Below are positions 48,939 to 61,500 of a DNA stretch of 64,000 nt, piece by piece. The stretch is from assembly GCA_964036045.1 (NCBI GenBank), contig CAXIWF010000909.1, positions 62,001 through 126,000 on the forward strand, written 5' to 3'. The stretch comes from Eutreptiella sp. 'Long Island Sound 2002'. Taxonomy: Eukaryota; Euglenozoa; Euglenophyceae; Eutreptiales; Eutreptiaceae. Within the stretch, counting starts at the first letter, position 1. Each line of letters opens with the position of its first letter. The notes beneath the pieces were generated by a model. It was not told the DNA's origin. It saw nothing but the letters and a program-made list of their open reading frames with translations, and ran no database searches. The translations under genes were made by a program, and so were the position numbers.

Positions 48939-50450
48939 CGAGAATTTTCCGAGAATTTTCCGAGAATTTTCCGAGAATTTTCCGAGAATTTTCCGGGGAT
49001 TTTCCGAGAATTTTCTGAGAATTTTCCGAGAATTTTCCGAGAATTTTCCGAGAATTTTCCGAGGATTTTCCGAGAATTTTCTGAGAATTTTCCGAGAATT
49101 TTCCGAGAATTTTCCGAGAATTTTCCGAGAATTTTCCGAGAATTTTCCGAGAATTTTCGGAGAATTTTCCGAGAATTTTCCGAGAATTTTCTGAGTATTT
49201 TCCGAGAATTTTCCGAGAATTTTCTGAAAATTTTCCGAGAATTATCCGAGAATTTCCGAGAATTTTCTGAAAATTTTCCGAGAATTTTCCGAGAATTTTC
49301 CGAGAATTTTCTGAGAATTTTCCGAGAATTTTCCGAGAATTTTCCGAGAATTTTCCGAGAATTTTCCGAGAATTTTCTGAGAATTTTCCGAGAATTTTCC
49401 GAGAATTTTATGAGAATATTCCGAGAATTTTCCGAGATTTTTCCGAGAATTTTCCGAGAATTTTCCGAGAATTTTCCGAGAATTTTCCGAGAATTTTCCG
49501 AGAATTTTCCCAGAATTTTCGGAGAATTTTCCGAGAATTTTCCGAGAATTTTCCGAGAATTTTCGGAGAATTTTCCGAGAATTTTCGGAGAATTTTCCGA
49601 GAATTTTCCGAGAATTTTCTGAGAATTTTCTGAGAATTTTCCGAGAATTTTCTGAAAATTTTCCGAGAATTATCCGAGAATTTCCGAGAATTTTCTGAGA
49701 ATTTTCCGAGAATTTTCCGAGAATTTTCCGAGAATTTTCCGAGAATTTTCCGAGAATTTTCCGAGAATTTTCCGAGAATTTTCCGAGAATTTTCCGAGAA
49801 TTTTCTGAGAATTTTCCGAGAATTTTCCGAGAATTTTCTGAGAATTTTCCGAGAATTATCGGAGAATTTCCGAGAATTTTCTGAGAATTTTCCGAGAATT
49901 TTCCAAGAATTTTCCGAGAATTTTCTGAGAATTTTCCGAGAATTTTCCGAGAATTTTCCGAGAATTTTCCGAGAATTTTCCGAGAATTTTCCGAGAATTT
50001 TCGGAGAATTTTCCGAGAATTTTCCGAGAATGTTCCGAGATTTTTCCCAGAATTTTCCGAGAATTTTCCGAGAATTTTCCGAGAATTTTCCGAGAATTTT
50101 CCGAGAATTTTCCGAGAATTTTCCGGGAATTTTCCGAGAATTTTCCGAGAATTTTCCGAGAATTTTCCGAGAATTTTCCGAGAATTTTCCGAGAATTTTC
50201 CGAGAATTTTCCGAGAATTTTCCGAGAATTTTCCGAGAAGTTTCCGAGAATTTTCCGAGAATTTTCCGAGAATTTTCCGAGAATTTTCCGAGAATTTTCC
50301 GAGAATTTTCGGAGAATTTTCCGAGAATTTTCCGAGAATTTTCTGAGAATTTTCCGACAATTTTCCGAGAATTTTCTGAAAATTTTCCGAGAATTATCCG
50401 AGAATTTCCGAGAATTTTCTGAGAATTTTCCGAGATTTTTCCGAGAATTT
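48939..50450 (+). repeat. Block with aatgttcc, ttatgag and returning TATCGG
   Basis: Landmarks are ttatgagaatattcc 49,410, TATCCG about 49,241 and 49,671, TATCGG 49,857, aatgttccgag 50,030, gaagttt about 50,239 and TATCCG about 50,396. The distance from ttatgag to TATCGG is 447 bp instead of the usual 206. Several cggag units cluster near 49,520-49,590, and gaggatttt variants lie near 49,000-49,070. Confidence 0.75.
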
Positions 50451-53400
50451 TCCGAGAATTTTCCGAGAATTTTCCGAGAATTTTCCGAGAATTTTCCGAG
50501 AATTTTCCGTCAATTTTCCGAGAATTTTCCGAGAATTTTCCGAGAATTTTCCGAGAATTTTCCGAGAATTTTCCGAGAATTTTCCGGGAATTTTCCGAGA
50601 ATTTTCCGAGAATTTTCCGAGATTTTTCCGAGAATTTTCCGAGAATTTTCCGAGAATTTTCCGAGAATTTTCCGAGAATTTTCCGTGAATTTTCCGAGAA
50701 TTTTCCGAGAATTTTCCGAGAATTTTCCGAGAATTTTCCGAGAATTTTCCGGGAATTTTCCGAGAATTTTCCGAGAATTTTCCGAGAATTTTCCGAGAAT
50801 TTTCGGAAAATTTTTTGAGAATTTTCCGAGAATTTTCTGAGAATTTTCCGAGAATTTTCCGAGAATTTTCTGAAAATTTTCCGAGAATTATCCGAAAATT
50901 TCCGAGAATTTTCTGAAAATTTTCCGAGAATTTTCCGAGAATTTTCCGAGAATTTTCCGAGAATTTTCCGAGAATTTTCCGAGAATTTTCCGAGAATTTT
51001 CCGAGAATTTTCCGAGAATTTTCCGAGAATTTTCTGAGAATTTTCCGAGAATTTTCCGAGAATTTTCCGAGAATTTTCCGAGAATTTTCCGAGAATTTTC
51101 CGAGAATTTTCCGAGAATTATCCGAGAATTTTCCGAGAATTATCGGAGAATTTCCGAGAATTTTCTGAGAATTTTCCGAGAATTTTCCGAGAATTTTCCG
51201 AGAACTTTCCGAGAATTTTCTGAGAATTTTCCGAGAACTTTCCGAGAATTTTCCAAGAATTTTCCGAGAATTTTCCGGGAATTTTCCGAGAATTTTCCGA
51301 GAATTTTCCGAGAATTTTCCGAGAATTTTCCGAGAATTTTCCGAGAATTTTCCGAGAATTTTCCGAGAATTTTCTGAGAATTTTCCGAGAATTTTCCGAG
51401 AATTTTCCGAGAACTTTCCGAGAATTTTCCAAGAATTTTCCGAGAATTTTCCGGGAATTTTCCGAGAATTTTCCGAGAATTTTCCGAGAATTTTCCGAGA
51501 ATTTTCCGAGAATTTTCCGAGAATTTTCCGAGAATTTTCCGAGAATTTTCTGAGAATTTTCCGAGAATTTTCCGAGAATTTTCCGAGAACTTTCCGAGAA
51601 TTTTCTGAGAATTTTCCGAGAATTTTCCGAGAATTTTCTGAGAATTTTCCGAGAATTATCGGAGAATTTCCGAAAATTTTCTGAGAATTTTCCGAGAATT
51701 TTCGGAGAATTTTCCGAGAATTTTCCGAGAATTTTCCGAGAATTTTCCGAGAATTTTCCGTCAATTTTCCGAGAACTTTCCGAGAATTTTCCGAAAATTT
51801 TCCGAGAATTTTCCGAGAATTTTCCGAGAATTTTCCGAGAATTTTCTAAGAATTTTCCGAGAATTTTCCGAGAATTTTCCGTCAATTTTCCTAGAATTTT
51901 CCGAGAATTTTCCGAGAATTTTGGGAGAATTTTCTGAGAATTTTCTGAGAATTTTCCGAGAATTTTCCGAGAATTTTCCGAGAATTTTCCGAGAATTTTC
52001 CAAGAATTTTCCGAGAACTTTCCGAGAATTTTCTGAGAATTTTCCGAGAATTTTCCGAGAATTTTCTGAGAATTTTCCGACAATTATCGGAGAATTTCCG
52101 AGAATTTTCTGAGAATTTTCCGAGAATTTTCCGAGAATTTTCCGAGAACTTTCCGAGAATTTTCTGAGAATTTTCCGAGAATTTTCCAAGAATTTTCCGA
52201 GAATTTTCCGAGAATTTTCCGACAATTTTCCGAGAATTTTCCGAGAATTTTCCGAGAATTTTCCGAGAATTTTCCGAGAATTTTCCGGGAATTTTCCGAG
52301 AATTTTCCGAGAATTTTCCGAGAATTTTCCGAGAATTTTCCGAGAATTTTCCGAGAATTTTCCGAGAATTTTCCGAGAATTTTCCGAGAATTTTCCGAGA
52401 AGTTTCCGAGAATTTTCCGTCAATTTTCCGAGAATTTTCCGAGAATTTTCCGAGAATTTTCCGAGAATTTTCCGAGAATTTTCCGAGAATTTTCCGAGAA
52501 TTTTCCGAGAATTTTCCGAGAATTTTCCGAGAATTTTCCGAGAATTTTCCGAGAATTTTCCGAGAATTTTCTGAAAATTTTGCGAGAATTTTCCGAGAAT
52601 TTTCCGAGAACTTTCCGAGAATTTTCTGAGAATTTTCCGAGAATTTTCCGAGAATTTTCTGAGAATTTTCCGAGAATTATCGGAGAATTTCCGAAAATTT
52701 TCTGAGAATTTTCCGAGAATTTTCGGAGAATTTTCCGAGAATTTTCCGAGAATTTTCCGAGAATTTTCCGAGAATTATCCGACGATTTCCGAAAATTTTC
52801 TGAGAATTTTCCGAGAATTTTCCGAGAATTTTCCGAGAATTTTCCGAGAATTTTCCGAGAATTTTCCGAGAATTTTCCGAGAATTTTCTGAGAATTTTCC
52901 GAGAATTATCCGAGAATTTCCGAGAATTTTCTGAGAATTTTCCGAGAATTTTCCGAGAATTTTCCGAGAATTTTCCGAGAAATTTCCGAGAATTTTCCGA
53001 GAATTTTCCGAGAATTTTCCGAGAATTTTCCGAGAATTTTCCGAGAATTTTCCGAGAATTTTCCGAGAATTTTCTGAGAATTTTCCGAGAATTTTCCGAG
53101 AATTTTCCGAGAACTTTCCGAGAATTTTCTGAGAATTTTCCGAGAATTTTCCGAGAATTTTCTGAGAATTTTCCGAGAATTATCGGAGAATTTCCGAAAA
53201 TTTTCTGAGAATTTTCCGAGAATTTTCGGAGAATTTTCCGAGAATTTTCCGAGAATTTTCCGAGAATTTTCCGAGAATTTTCCGTCAATTTTCCGAGAAT
53301 TTTCCGAGAATTTTCCGAAAATTTTCCGAGAATTTTCCGAGAATTTTCCGAGAATTTTCCGAGAATTTTCTGAGAATTTTCCGAGAATTTTCCGAGAATT

Positions 53401-54312
53401 TTCCGTCAATTTTCCTAGAATTTTCCGAGAATTTTCCGAGAATTTTGGGAGAATTTTCTGAGAATTTTCTGAGAATTTTCCGAGAATTTTCCGAGAATTT
53501 TCCGAGAATTTTCCGTCAATTTTCCGAGAATTTTCCGAGAATTTTCCGAGAATTTTCCGAGAATTTTCCGAGAATTTTCCGAGAATTTTCCGAGAATTTT
53601 CCGAGAATTTTCCGTCAATTTTCCGAGAATTTTCCGAGAATTTTCCGAGAATTTTCCGAGAATTTTCCGAGAATTTTCCGAGAATTTTCCGAGAATTTTC
53701 CGAGAATTTTCCGGGAATTTTCCGAGAATTTTCTGAGAATTTTCCGAGATTTTTCCGAGAATTTTCCGAGAATTTTCCGAGAATTTTCCGAGAATTTTCC
53801 GAGAATTTTCCGAGAATTTTCCGAGAATTTTCCGAGAATTTTCCGAGAATTTTCCGAGAATTTTCCGAGAATTTTCCGAGAATATTCCGAGAATTTTCCG
53901 GGAATTTTCCGAGAATTTTCCGAGAATTTTCCGAGAATTTTCCGAGAATTTTCCGAGAATTTTCCGAGAATTTTCCGAGAATTTTCCGAGAATTTTCCGA
54001 GAATTTTCCGAGAATTTTCCGAGAAGTTTCCGAGAATTTTCCGTCAATTTTCCGAGAATTTTCCGAGAATTTTCCGAGAATTTTCCGAGAATTTTCCGAG
54101 AATTTTCCGAGAATTTTCCGAGAATTTTCCGAGAATTTTCCGAGAATTTTCCGAGAATTTTCCGAGAATTTTCCGAGAATTTTCCGAGAATTTTCCGAGA
54201 ATTTTCTGAGAATTTTCCGAGAATTTTCCGAGAATTTTCCGAGAACTTTCCGAGAATTTTCTGAGAATTTTCCGAGAATTTTCCGAGAATTTTCTGAGAA
54301 TTTTCCGAGAAT
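50451..54312 (+). repeat. HOR block, TATCGG/GTCA/gggag family (third occurrence)
   Basis: TATCGG is at 51,141, 51,657, 52,085, 52,678, 53,181 and 54,313 (first pair 516 bp, 52,678 to 53,181 503 bp). gggag is at about 51,923 and 53,447, and gaagttt at about 52,401 and 54,025. The 516-bp spacing is shared with 9.36/9.88 kb, 27.8/28.3 kb and 41.5/42.0 kb. A T6 run with cggaaaattttttgag sits near 50,805. Confidence 0.8.
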
Positions 54313-55211
54313 TATCGGAGAATTTCCGAAAATTTTCTGAGAATTTTCCGAGAATTTTCGGAGAATTTTCCGAGAATTTTCCGAGAATTTTCCGAGAATT
54401 ATCCGACGATTTCCGAAAATTTTCTGAGAATTTTCCGAGAATTTTCCGAGAATTTTCCGAGAATTTTTCGAGAATTTTCCGAGAATTTTCCGAGAATTTT
54501 CCGAGAATTTTCTGAGAATTTTCCGAGAATTATCCGAGAATTTCCGCGAATTTTCTGAGAATTTTCCCAGAATTTTCCGAGAATTTTCCGAGAATTTTCC
54601 GAGAAATTTCCGAGAATTTTCCGAGAATTTTCTGAGAATTTTCCAAGAATTTTCCGAGAATTTTCCGAGAATTTTCCGAGAATTTTCCGAGAATTGTCCG
54701 AGAATTTTCCGAGAATTTTCCGAGAATTTTCCGAGAATTTTCGGAGAATTTTCCGAGAATTGTCCGAGAATGTTCCGAGATTTTTCCCAGAATTTTCCGA
54801 GAATTTTCCGAGAATTTTCCGAGAATTTTCCGAGAATTTGCCGAGAATTTTCCGAGAATTTTCCGAGAATTTTCCGAGAATTTTCCGAGAATTTTCCGAG
54901 AATTTTCCGAGAATTTTCCGAGATTTTTCCGAGAATTTTACGAGAATTTTCCGAGAATTTTCCGAGAATTTTCCGAGAATTTTCCGAGAATTTTCCGGGA
55001 ATTTTCCGAGAATTTTCTGAGAATTTTCCGAGAATTTTCCGAGAATTTTCGGAGAATTTTCCGAGAATTTTCCGAGAATTTTCCGAGAATTTTCCGAGAA
55101 TTTTCCGAGAATTTTCCGAGAATTTTTCGAGAATTTTCCGAGAATTTTCCGAGAATTTTCGGAGAATTTTCCGAGAATTTTCCGAGAATTTTCTGAGAAT
55201 TTTCCGAGAAT
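54313..55211 (+). repeat. 888/910-bp tandem repeat, copy 1
   Basis: TATCGG 54,313, TATCCGACG 54,400, TATCCG 54,530 with a following gcgaatttt, and aatgttccgag 54,770 with gagatttttcccag. The partners are 899, 910, 910 and 888 bp on; the shift of 22 bp is two units lost between 54.66 and 54.75 kb. 910 and 888 are 83 and 81 units of 11 minus 3, matching three cassettes. Confidence 0.88.
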
Positions 55212-56110
55212 TATCGGAGAATTTCCGAAAATTTTCTGAGAATTTTCCGAGAATTTTCGGAGAATTTTCCGAGAATTTTCCGAGAATTTTCCGAGAATTT
55301 TCCGAGAATTATCCGACGATTTCCGAAAATTTTCTGAGAATTTTCCGAGAATTTTCCGAGAATTTTCCGAGAATTTTCCGAGAATTTTCCGAGAATTTTC
55401 CGAGAATTTTCCGAGAATTTTCTGAGAATTTTCCGAGAATTATCCGAGAATTTCCGCGAATTTTCTGAGAATTTTCCCAGAATTTTCCGAGAATTTTCCG
55501 AGAATTTTCCGAGAAATTTCCGAGAATTTTCCGAGAATTTTCTGAGAATTTTCCAAGAATTTTCCGAGAATTTTCCGAGAATTTTCCGAGAATTTTCCGA
55601 GAATTTTCCGAGAATTTTCCGAGAATTTTCGGAGAATTTTCCGAGAATTGTCCGAGAATGTTCCGAGATTTTTCCCAGAATTTTCCGAGAATTTTCCGAG
55701 AATTTTCCGAGAATTTTCCGAGAATTTGCCGAGAATTTTCCGAGAATTTTCCGAGAATTTTCCGAGAATTTTCCGAGAATTTTCCGAGAATTTTCCGAGA
55801 ATTTTCCGAGATTTTTCCGAGAATTTTACGAGAATTTTCCGAGAATTTTCCGAGAATTTTCCGAGAATTTTCCGAGAATTTTCCGGGAATTTTCCGAGAA
55901 TTTTCTGAGAATTTTCCGAGAATTTTCCGAGAATTTTCCGAGAATTTTCCGAGAATTTTCCGAGAATTTTCCGAGAATTTTCCGAGAATTTTCCGAGAAT
56001 TTTCCGAGAATTTTTCGAGAATTTTCCGAGAATTTTCCGAGAATTTTCGGAGAATTTTCCGAGAATTTTCCGAGAATTTTCTGAGAATTTTCCGACAATT
56101 TTCCGAGAAT
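55212..56110 (+). repeat. 888/910-bp tandem repeat, copy 2
   Basis: TATCGG 55,212, TATCCGACG 55,310, TATCCG 55,440 with gcgaatttt, and aatgttccgag 55,658. The copies share rare features such as cccag followed by gagaaatttcc and the tgtccgag unit before aatgttcc, and a gagattttt-acgag pair at about 54,922 and 55,810. Confidence 0.88.
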
Positions 56111-58560
56111 TTTCTGAAAATTTTCCGAGAATTATCCGAGAATTTCCGAGAATTTTCTGAGAATTTTCGGAGAATTTTCCGAGAATTTTCCGAGAATTTT
56201 CCGAGAATTTTCCGAGAATTTTCCGAGAATTTTCCGAGAATTTTCCGAAAATTTTCCGAGAATTTTCCGAGAATTTTCCGAGAATTTTCCGAGAATTTTC
56301 CGAGAATTTTATGAGAATATTCCGAGAATTTTCCGAGATTTTTCCGAGAATTTTCCGAGAATTTTCCGAGAATTTTCCGAGAATTTTCCGAGAATTTTCC
56401 GAGAATTTTCCGAGAATTTTCTGAGAATTTTCCGAGAATTTTCCGAGAATTTTCCGAGAATTTTCCGAGAATTTTCCGAGAATTTTCCGAGAATTTTCCG
56501 AGAATTTTCCGAGAATTTTCCGAGAATTTTCCGAGAATTTTCCGGGAATTTTCCGAGAATTTTCTGAGAATTTTCCGAGAATTTTCCGAGAATTTTCCGA
56601 GAATTTTCCGAGAATTTTCCGAGAATTTTCCGAGAATTTTCCGGGAATTTTCCGAGAATTTTCTGAGAATTTTCCGAGAATTTTCCGAGAATTTTCCGAG
56701 AATTTTCCGAGAATTTTCCGAGAATTTTCCGAGAATTTTCCGAGAATTTTCCGAGAATTTTCCGAGAATTTTCCGAGAATTTTCCGAGAATTTTCCGAGA
56801 ATTTTCCGAGAATTTTCCGGGAATTTTCCGAGAATTTTCCGAGAATTTTCCGAGAATTTTCCGAGAATTTTCCGAGAATTTTCCGAGAATTTTCCGAGAA
56901 TTTTCCGAGAATTTTCCGAGAATTTTCCGAGAAGTTTCCGAGAATTTTCCGTCAATTTTCCGAGAATTTTCCGAGAATTTTCCCAGAATTTTCCGAGAAT
57001 TTTCCGAGAATTTTCCGAGAATTTTCCGAGAATTTTCCGAGAATTTTCCGAGAATTTTCCGAGAATTTTCCGAGAATTTTCCAAGAATTTTCCGTGAATT
57101 TTCCGGGAATTTTCCGAGAATTTTCCGAGAATTTTCCGAGAAATTTCCGAGAATTTTCCGAGAATTTTCCGAGAATTTTCCGAGAATTTTCTGAAAATTT
57201 TCTGAGAATTTTCCGAGAATTATCCGACGATTTCCGAAAATTTTCTGAGAATTTTCCGAGAATTTTCCGAGAATTTTCCGAGATTTTTCCCAGAATTTTC
57301 CGAGAATTTTCCGAGAATTTTCCGAGAATTTTCCGAGAATTTGCCGAGAATTTTCCGAGAATTTTCCGAGAATTTTCCGAGAATTTTCCGAGAATTTTCG
57401 GAGAATTTTCCGAGAATTTTCCGAGAATTTGCCGAGAATTTTCCGAGAATTTTCCGAGAATTTTCCGAGAATTTTCCGAGAATTTTCCGAGAATTTTCCG
57501 AGAATTTTCCGAGATTTTTCCGAGAATTTTACGAGAATTTTCCGAGAATTTTCCGAGAATTTTCCGAGAATTTTCCGAGAATTTTCCGGGAAATTTCCGA
57601 GAATTTTCCGAGAATTTTCTGAAAATTTTCCGAGAATTATCCGAGAATTTTCGAGAATTTTCTGAGAATTTTCCGAGAATTTTCCGAGAATTTTCCGAGA
57701 ATTTTTGGAGAATTTTCCGAGAATTTTCCGAGAATTTTCCGAGAATTTTCCGAGAATTTTCCGAGAATTTTCCGAGAATTTTCCGAGAATTTTCCGAGAA
57801 TTTTCCGAGAATTTTCCGAGAATTTTCCGAGAATTTTCCGAGAATTTTCCGAGAAATTTTCCGAGAATTTTCCGAGAATTTTCCGAGAATTTTCCGAGAA
57901 TTTTCCGAGAATTTTCGGGGAATTTTCCGAGAATTTTCCGAGAATTTTCTGAGAATTTTCCGACAATTTTCCGAGAATTTTCTGAAAATTTTCCGAGAAT
58001 TATCCGAGAATTTTCGAGAATTTTCTGAGAATTTTCCGAGAATTTTCCGAGAATTTTCCGAGAATTTTTGGAGAATTTTCCGAGAATTTTCCGAGAATTT
58101 TCCGAGAATTTTCCGAAAATTTTCCGAGAATTTTCCGAGAATTTTCCGAGAATTTTCCGAGAATTTTCCGAGAATTTTATGAGAATATTCCGAGAATTTT
58201 CCGAGATTTTTCCGAGAATTTTCCGAGAATTTTCCGAGAATTTTCCGAGAATTTTCCGAGAATTTTCCGAGAATTTTCCGAGAATTTTCCGAGAATTTTC
58301 TGAGAATTTTCCGAGAATTTTCCGAGAATTTTGCGAGAATTTTCCGAGAATTTTCCGAGAATTTTCCGAGAATTTTCCGAGAATTTTCCGAGAATTTTCC
58401 GAGAATTTTCCGAGAATTTTCCGGGAATTTTCCGAGAATTTTCTGAGAATTTTCCGAGATTTTTCCGAGAATTTTCCGAGAATTTTCCGAGAATTTCCGA
58501 GAATTTTCCGAGAATTTTCCGAGAATTTTCCGTCAATTTTCCGAGAATTTTCCGAGAATT
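56111..58560 (+). repeat. Second TATCGG-poor block
   Basis: Landmarks are TATCCG 56,135, ttatgagaatattcc 56,311 and 58,179, gaagttt about 56,933, TATCCGACG about 57,226, TATCCG about 57,640 and 57,999 (now followed by ttttcgag), and gagatttttcccag without aatgttcc near 57,280. tttttggagaa occurs near 57,705 and 58,068. Long consensus-only runs lie at 56.6-56.9 kb. No TATCGG occurs between 55,212 and 59,198. Confidence 0.75.
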
Positions 58561-61500
58561 TTCCGAGAATTTTCCGAGAATTTTCCGAGAATTTTCCGGG
58601 AATTTTCCGAGAAATTTTCTGAGAATTTTCCGAGATTTTTCCGAGAATTTTCCGAGAATTTTCCGAGAATTTTCCGAGAATTTTCCGAGAATTTTTCCGA
58701 GAATTTTCCGAGAATTTTCCGAGAATTTTCCGAGAATTTTCCGAGAATTTTCCGAGAATTTTCCGAGAATTTTGCGGGAATTTTCCGAGAATTTTCCGAG
58801 AATTTTCCGAGAATTTTCCGAGAATTTTCCGAGAATTTTCCGAGAATTTTTCCGAGAATTTTCCGAGAATTTTCCGAGAATTTTCCGAGAAGTTTCCGAG
58901 AATTTTCCGTCAATTTTCCGAGAATTTTCCGAGAATTTTCCGAGAATTTTCCGAGAATTTTCCGAGAATTTTCCGAGAATTTCCGAGAATTTTCCGAGAA
59001 TTTTTCGAGAATTTTCCGAGAATTTTCCGAGAATTTTCCGATAATTTCCGAGAATTTTCCAAGAATTTTCCGAGAATTTTCCGGAAATTTTCCGAGAATT
59101 TTCCGAGAATTTTCCGAGAATTTCCGAGAACTTTCCGAGAATTTTCTGAGAATTTTCCGAGAATTTTCCGAGAATTTTCTGAGAATTTTCCGAGAATTAT
59201 CGGAGAATTTCCGAGAATTTCTGAGAATTTTCCGAGAATTTTTCCGAGAATTTTCCGAGAACTTTCGGAGAATTTTCTGAGAATTTTCCGAGAACTTTCC
59301 GAGAATTTTCCAAGAATTTTCCGAGAATTTTCCGGGAATTTTCGGAGAATTTTCCGAGAATTTTCCGAGAATTTTCCGAGAATTTTCCGAGAATTTTCCG
59401 AGAATTTCCGAGAATTTTCCGAGAATTTTCTGAGAATTTTCCGAGAATTTTCCGAGAATTTTCCGAGAACTTTCCGAGAATTTTCCAAGAATTTTCCGAG
59501 AATTTTCCGGGAATTTTCCGAGAATTTTCCGAGAATTTTCCCGAGAATTTTCCGAGAATTTTCCGAGAATTTTCCGAGAATTTTCCGAGAACTTTCCGAG
59601 AATTTTCTGAGAATTTTCCGAGAATTTTCCGAGAATTTTCTGAGAATTTTCCGAGAATTATCGGAGAATTTCCGAAAATTTTCTGAGAATTTTCCGAGAA
59701 TTTTCGGAGAATTTTCCGAGAATTTTCCGAGAATTTTCCGAAAATTTTCCGAGAATTTTCCGTCAATTTTCCGAGAATTTTCCGAGAATTTTCCGAAAAT
59801 TTTACGAGAATTTTCCGAGAATTTTCCGAGAATTTTCCGAGAATTTTCTGAGAATTTTCCGAGAATTTTCCGAGAATTTTCCGTCAATTTTTCCTAGAAT
59901 TTTCCGAGAATTTTCCGAGAATTTTGGGAGAATTTTCTGAGAATTTTCTGAGAATTTTCCGAGAATTTTCCGAGAATTTTCCGAGAATTTTCCGTCAATT
60001 TTCCGAGAATTTTCCGAGAATTTTCCGAGAATTTTCCGAGAATTTTCCGAGAATTTTCCGAGAATTTTCCGAGAATTTTCCGTCAATTTTCCGAGAATTT
60101 TCCGAGAATTTTCCGAGAATTTTCCGAGAATTTTCCGAGAATTTTCCGAGAATTTTCCGAGAATTTTCCGAGAATTTTCCGGGAATTTTCCGAGAATTTT
60201 CCGAGAATTTTCCGAGATTTTTCCGAGAAATTTTCCGAGAATTTTCCGAGAATTTTCCGAGAATTTCCGAGAATTTTCCGAGAATTTTCCGAGAATTTTC
60301 CGAGAATTTTCCGGGAATTTTCCGAGAATTTTCCGAGAATTTTCCGAGAATTTTCCGAGAATTTTCCGAGAATTTTCCGAGAATTTGTCGAGAATTTTCC
60401 GAGAATTTTCGGAGAATTTTCCGAGAAGTTTCCGAGAATTTTCCGTCAATTTCGAGAATTTTCCGAGAATTTTCCGAGAATTTTCCGAGAATTTTTCCGA
60501 GAATTTTCCGAGAATTTTCCGACAATTTTCCGAGAATTTTCCGGGAATTTTCCGAGAATTTTCCGAGAATTTTCCGAGAATTTTCTGAAAATTTTCTGAG
60601 AATTTTCCGAGAATTTTCCGAGATTTCCGAGAACTTTCCGAGAATTTTCTGAGAATTTTCCGAGAATTTTCCGAGAATTTTCTGAGAATTTTCCGAGAGT
60701 TATCGGAGAATTTCCGAAAATTTTCTGAGAATTTTCCGAGAATTTTCGGAGAATTTTCCGAGAATTTTCCGAGAATTTTCCGAGAATTTCCGAGAATTTT
60801 CCGAGAATTTTCCGAGAATTTTCCGAGAATTTTCCGAGAAGTTTCCGAGAATTTTCCGTCAATTTTCCGAGAATTTTCGGAGAATTTTCCGAGAATTTTC
60901 CGAGAATTTTCCGAGAATTTTCCGAGAATTTTCCGAGAATTTTCCGAGAATTTTCCGAGAATTTTCCGAGAATTTCCGCGAATTTTCCGAGAATTTTCCG
61001 AGAATTTTCTGAAAATTTTCCGAGAATTTTCCGAGAATTTTCCGAGAACTGTCCGAGAATTTTCTGAGAATTTTCCGAGAATTATCCGAGAATTTCCGAG
61101 AATTTTCTGAGAATTTTCCGAGAATTTTCCGAGAATTTTCCGAGAATTTTCCGAGAATTTTCCGAGAATTTCCGAGAATTTTCCGAGAATTTTCCGAAAA
61201 TTTTCCGAGAATTTTCCGAGAATTTTCCGAGAATTTTCCGAGAATTTTCCGAGAATTTTATGAGAATATTCCGAGAATTTTCCGAGATTTTTCCGAGAAT
61301 TTTCCGAGAATTTTCCGAGAATTTTCCGAGAATTTCCGAGAATTTTCCGAGAATTTCCGAGAATTTTCTGAGAATTTTCCGAGAATTTTCCGAGAATTTT
61401 CCGAGAATTTTCCGAGAATTTTCCGAGAATTTTCCGAGAATTTTCCGAGAATTTTCCGAGATTTTTCCCAGAATTTCCGAGAATTTTCCGAGAATTTTCC

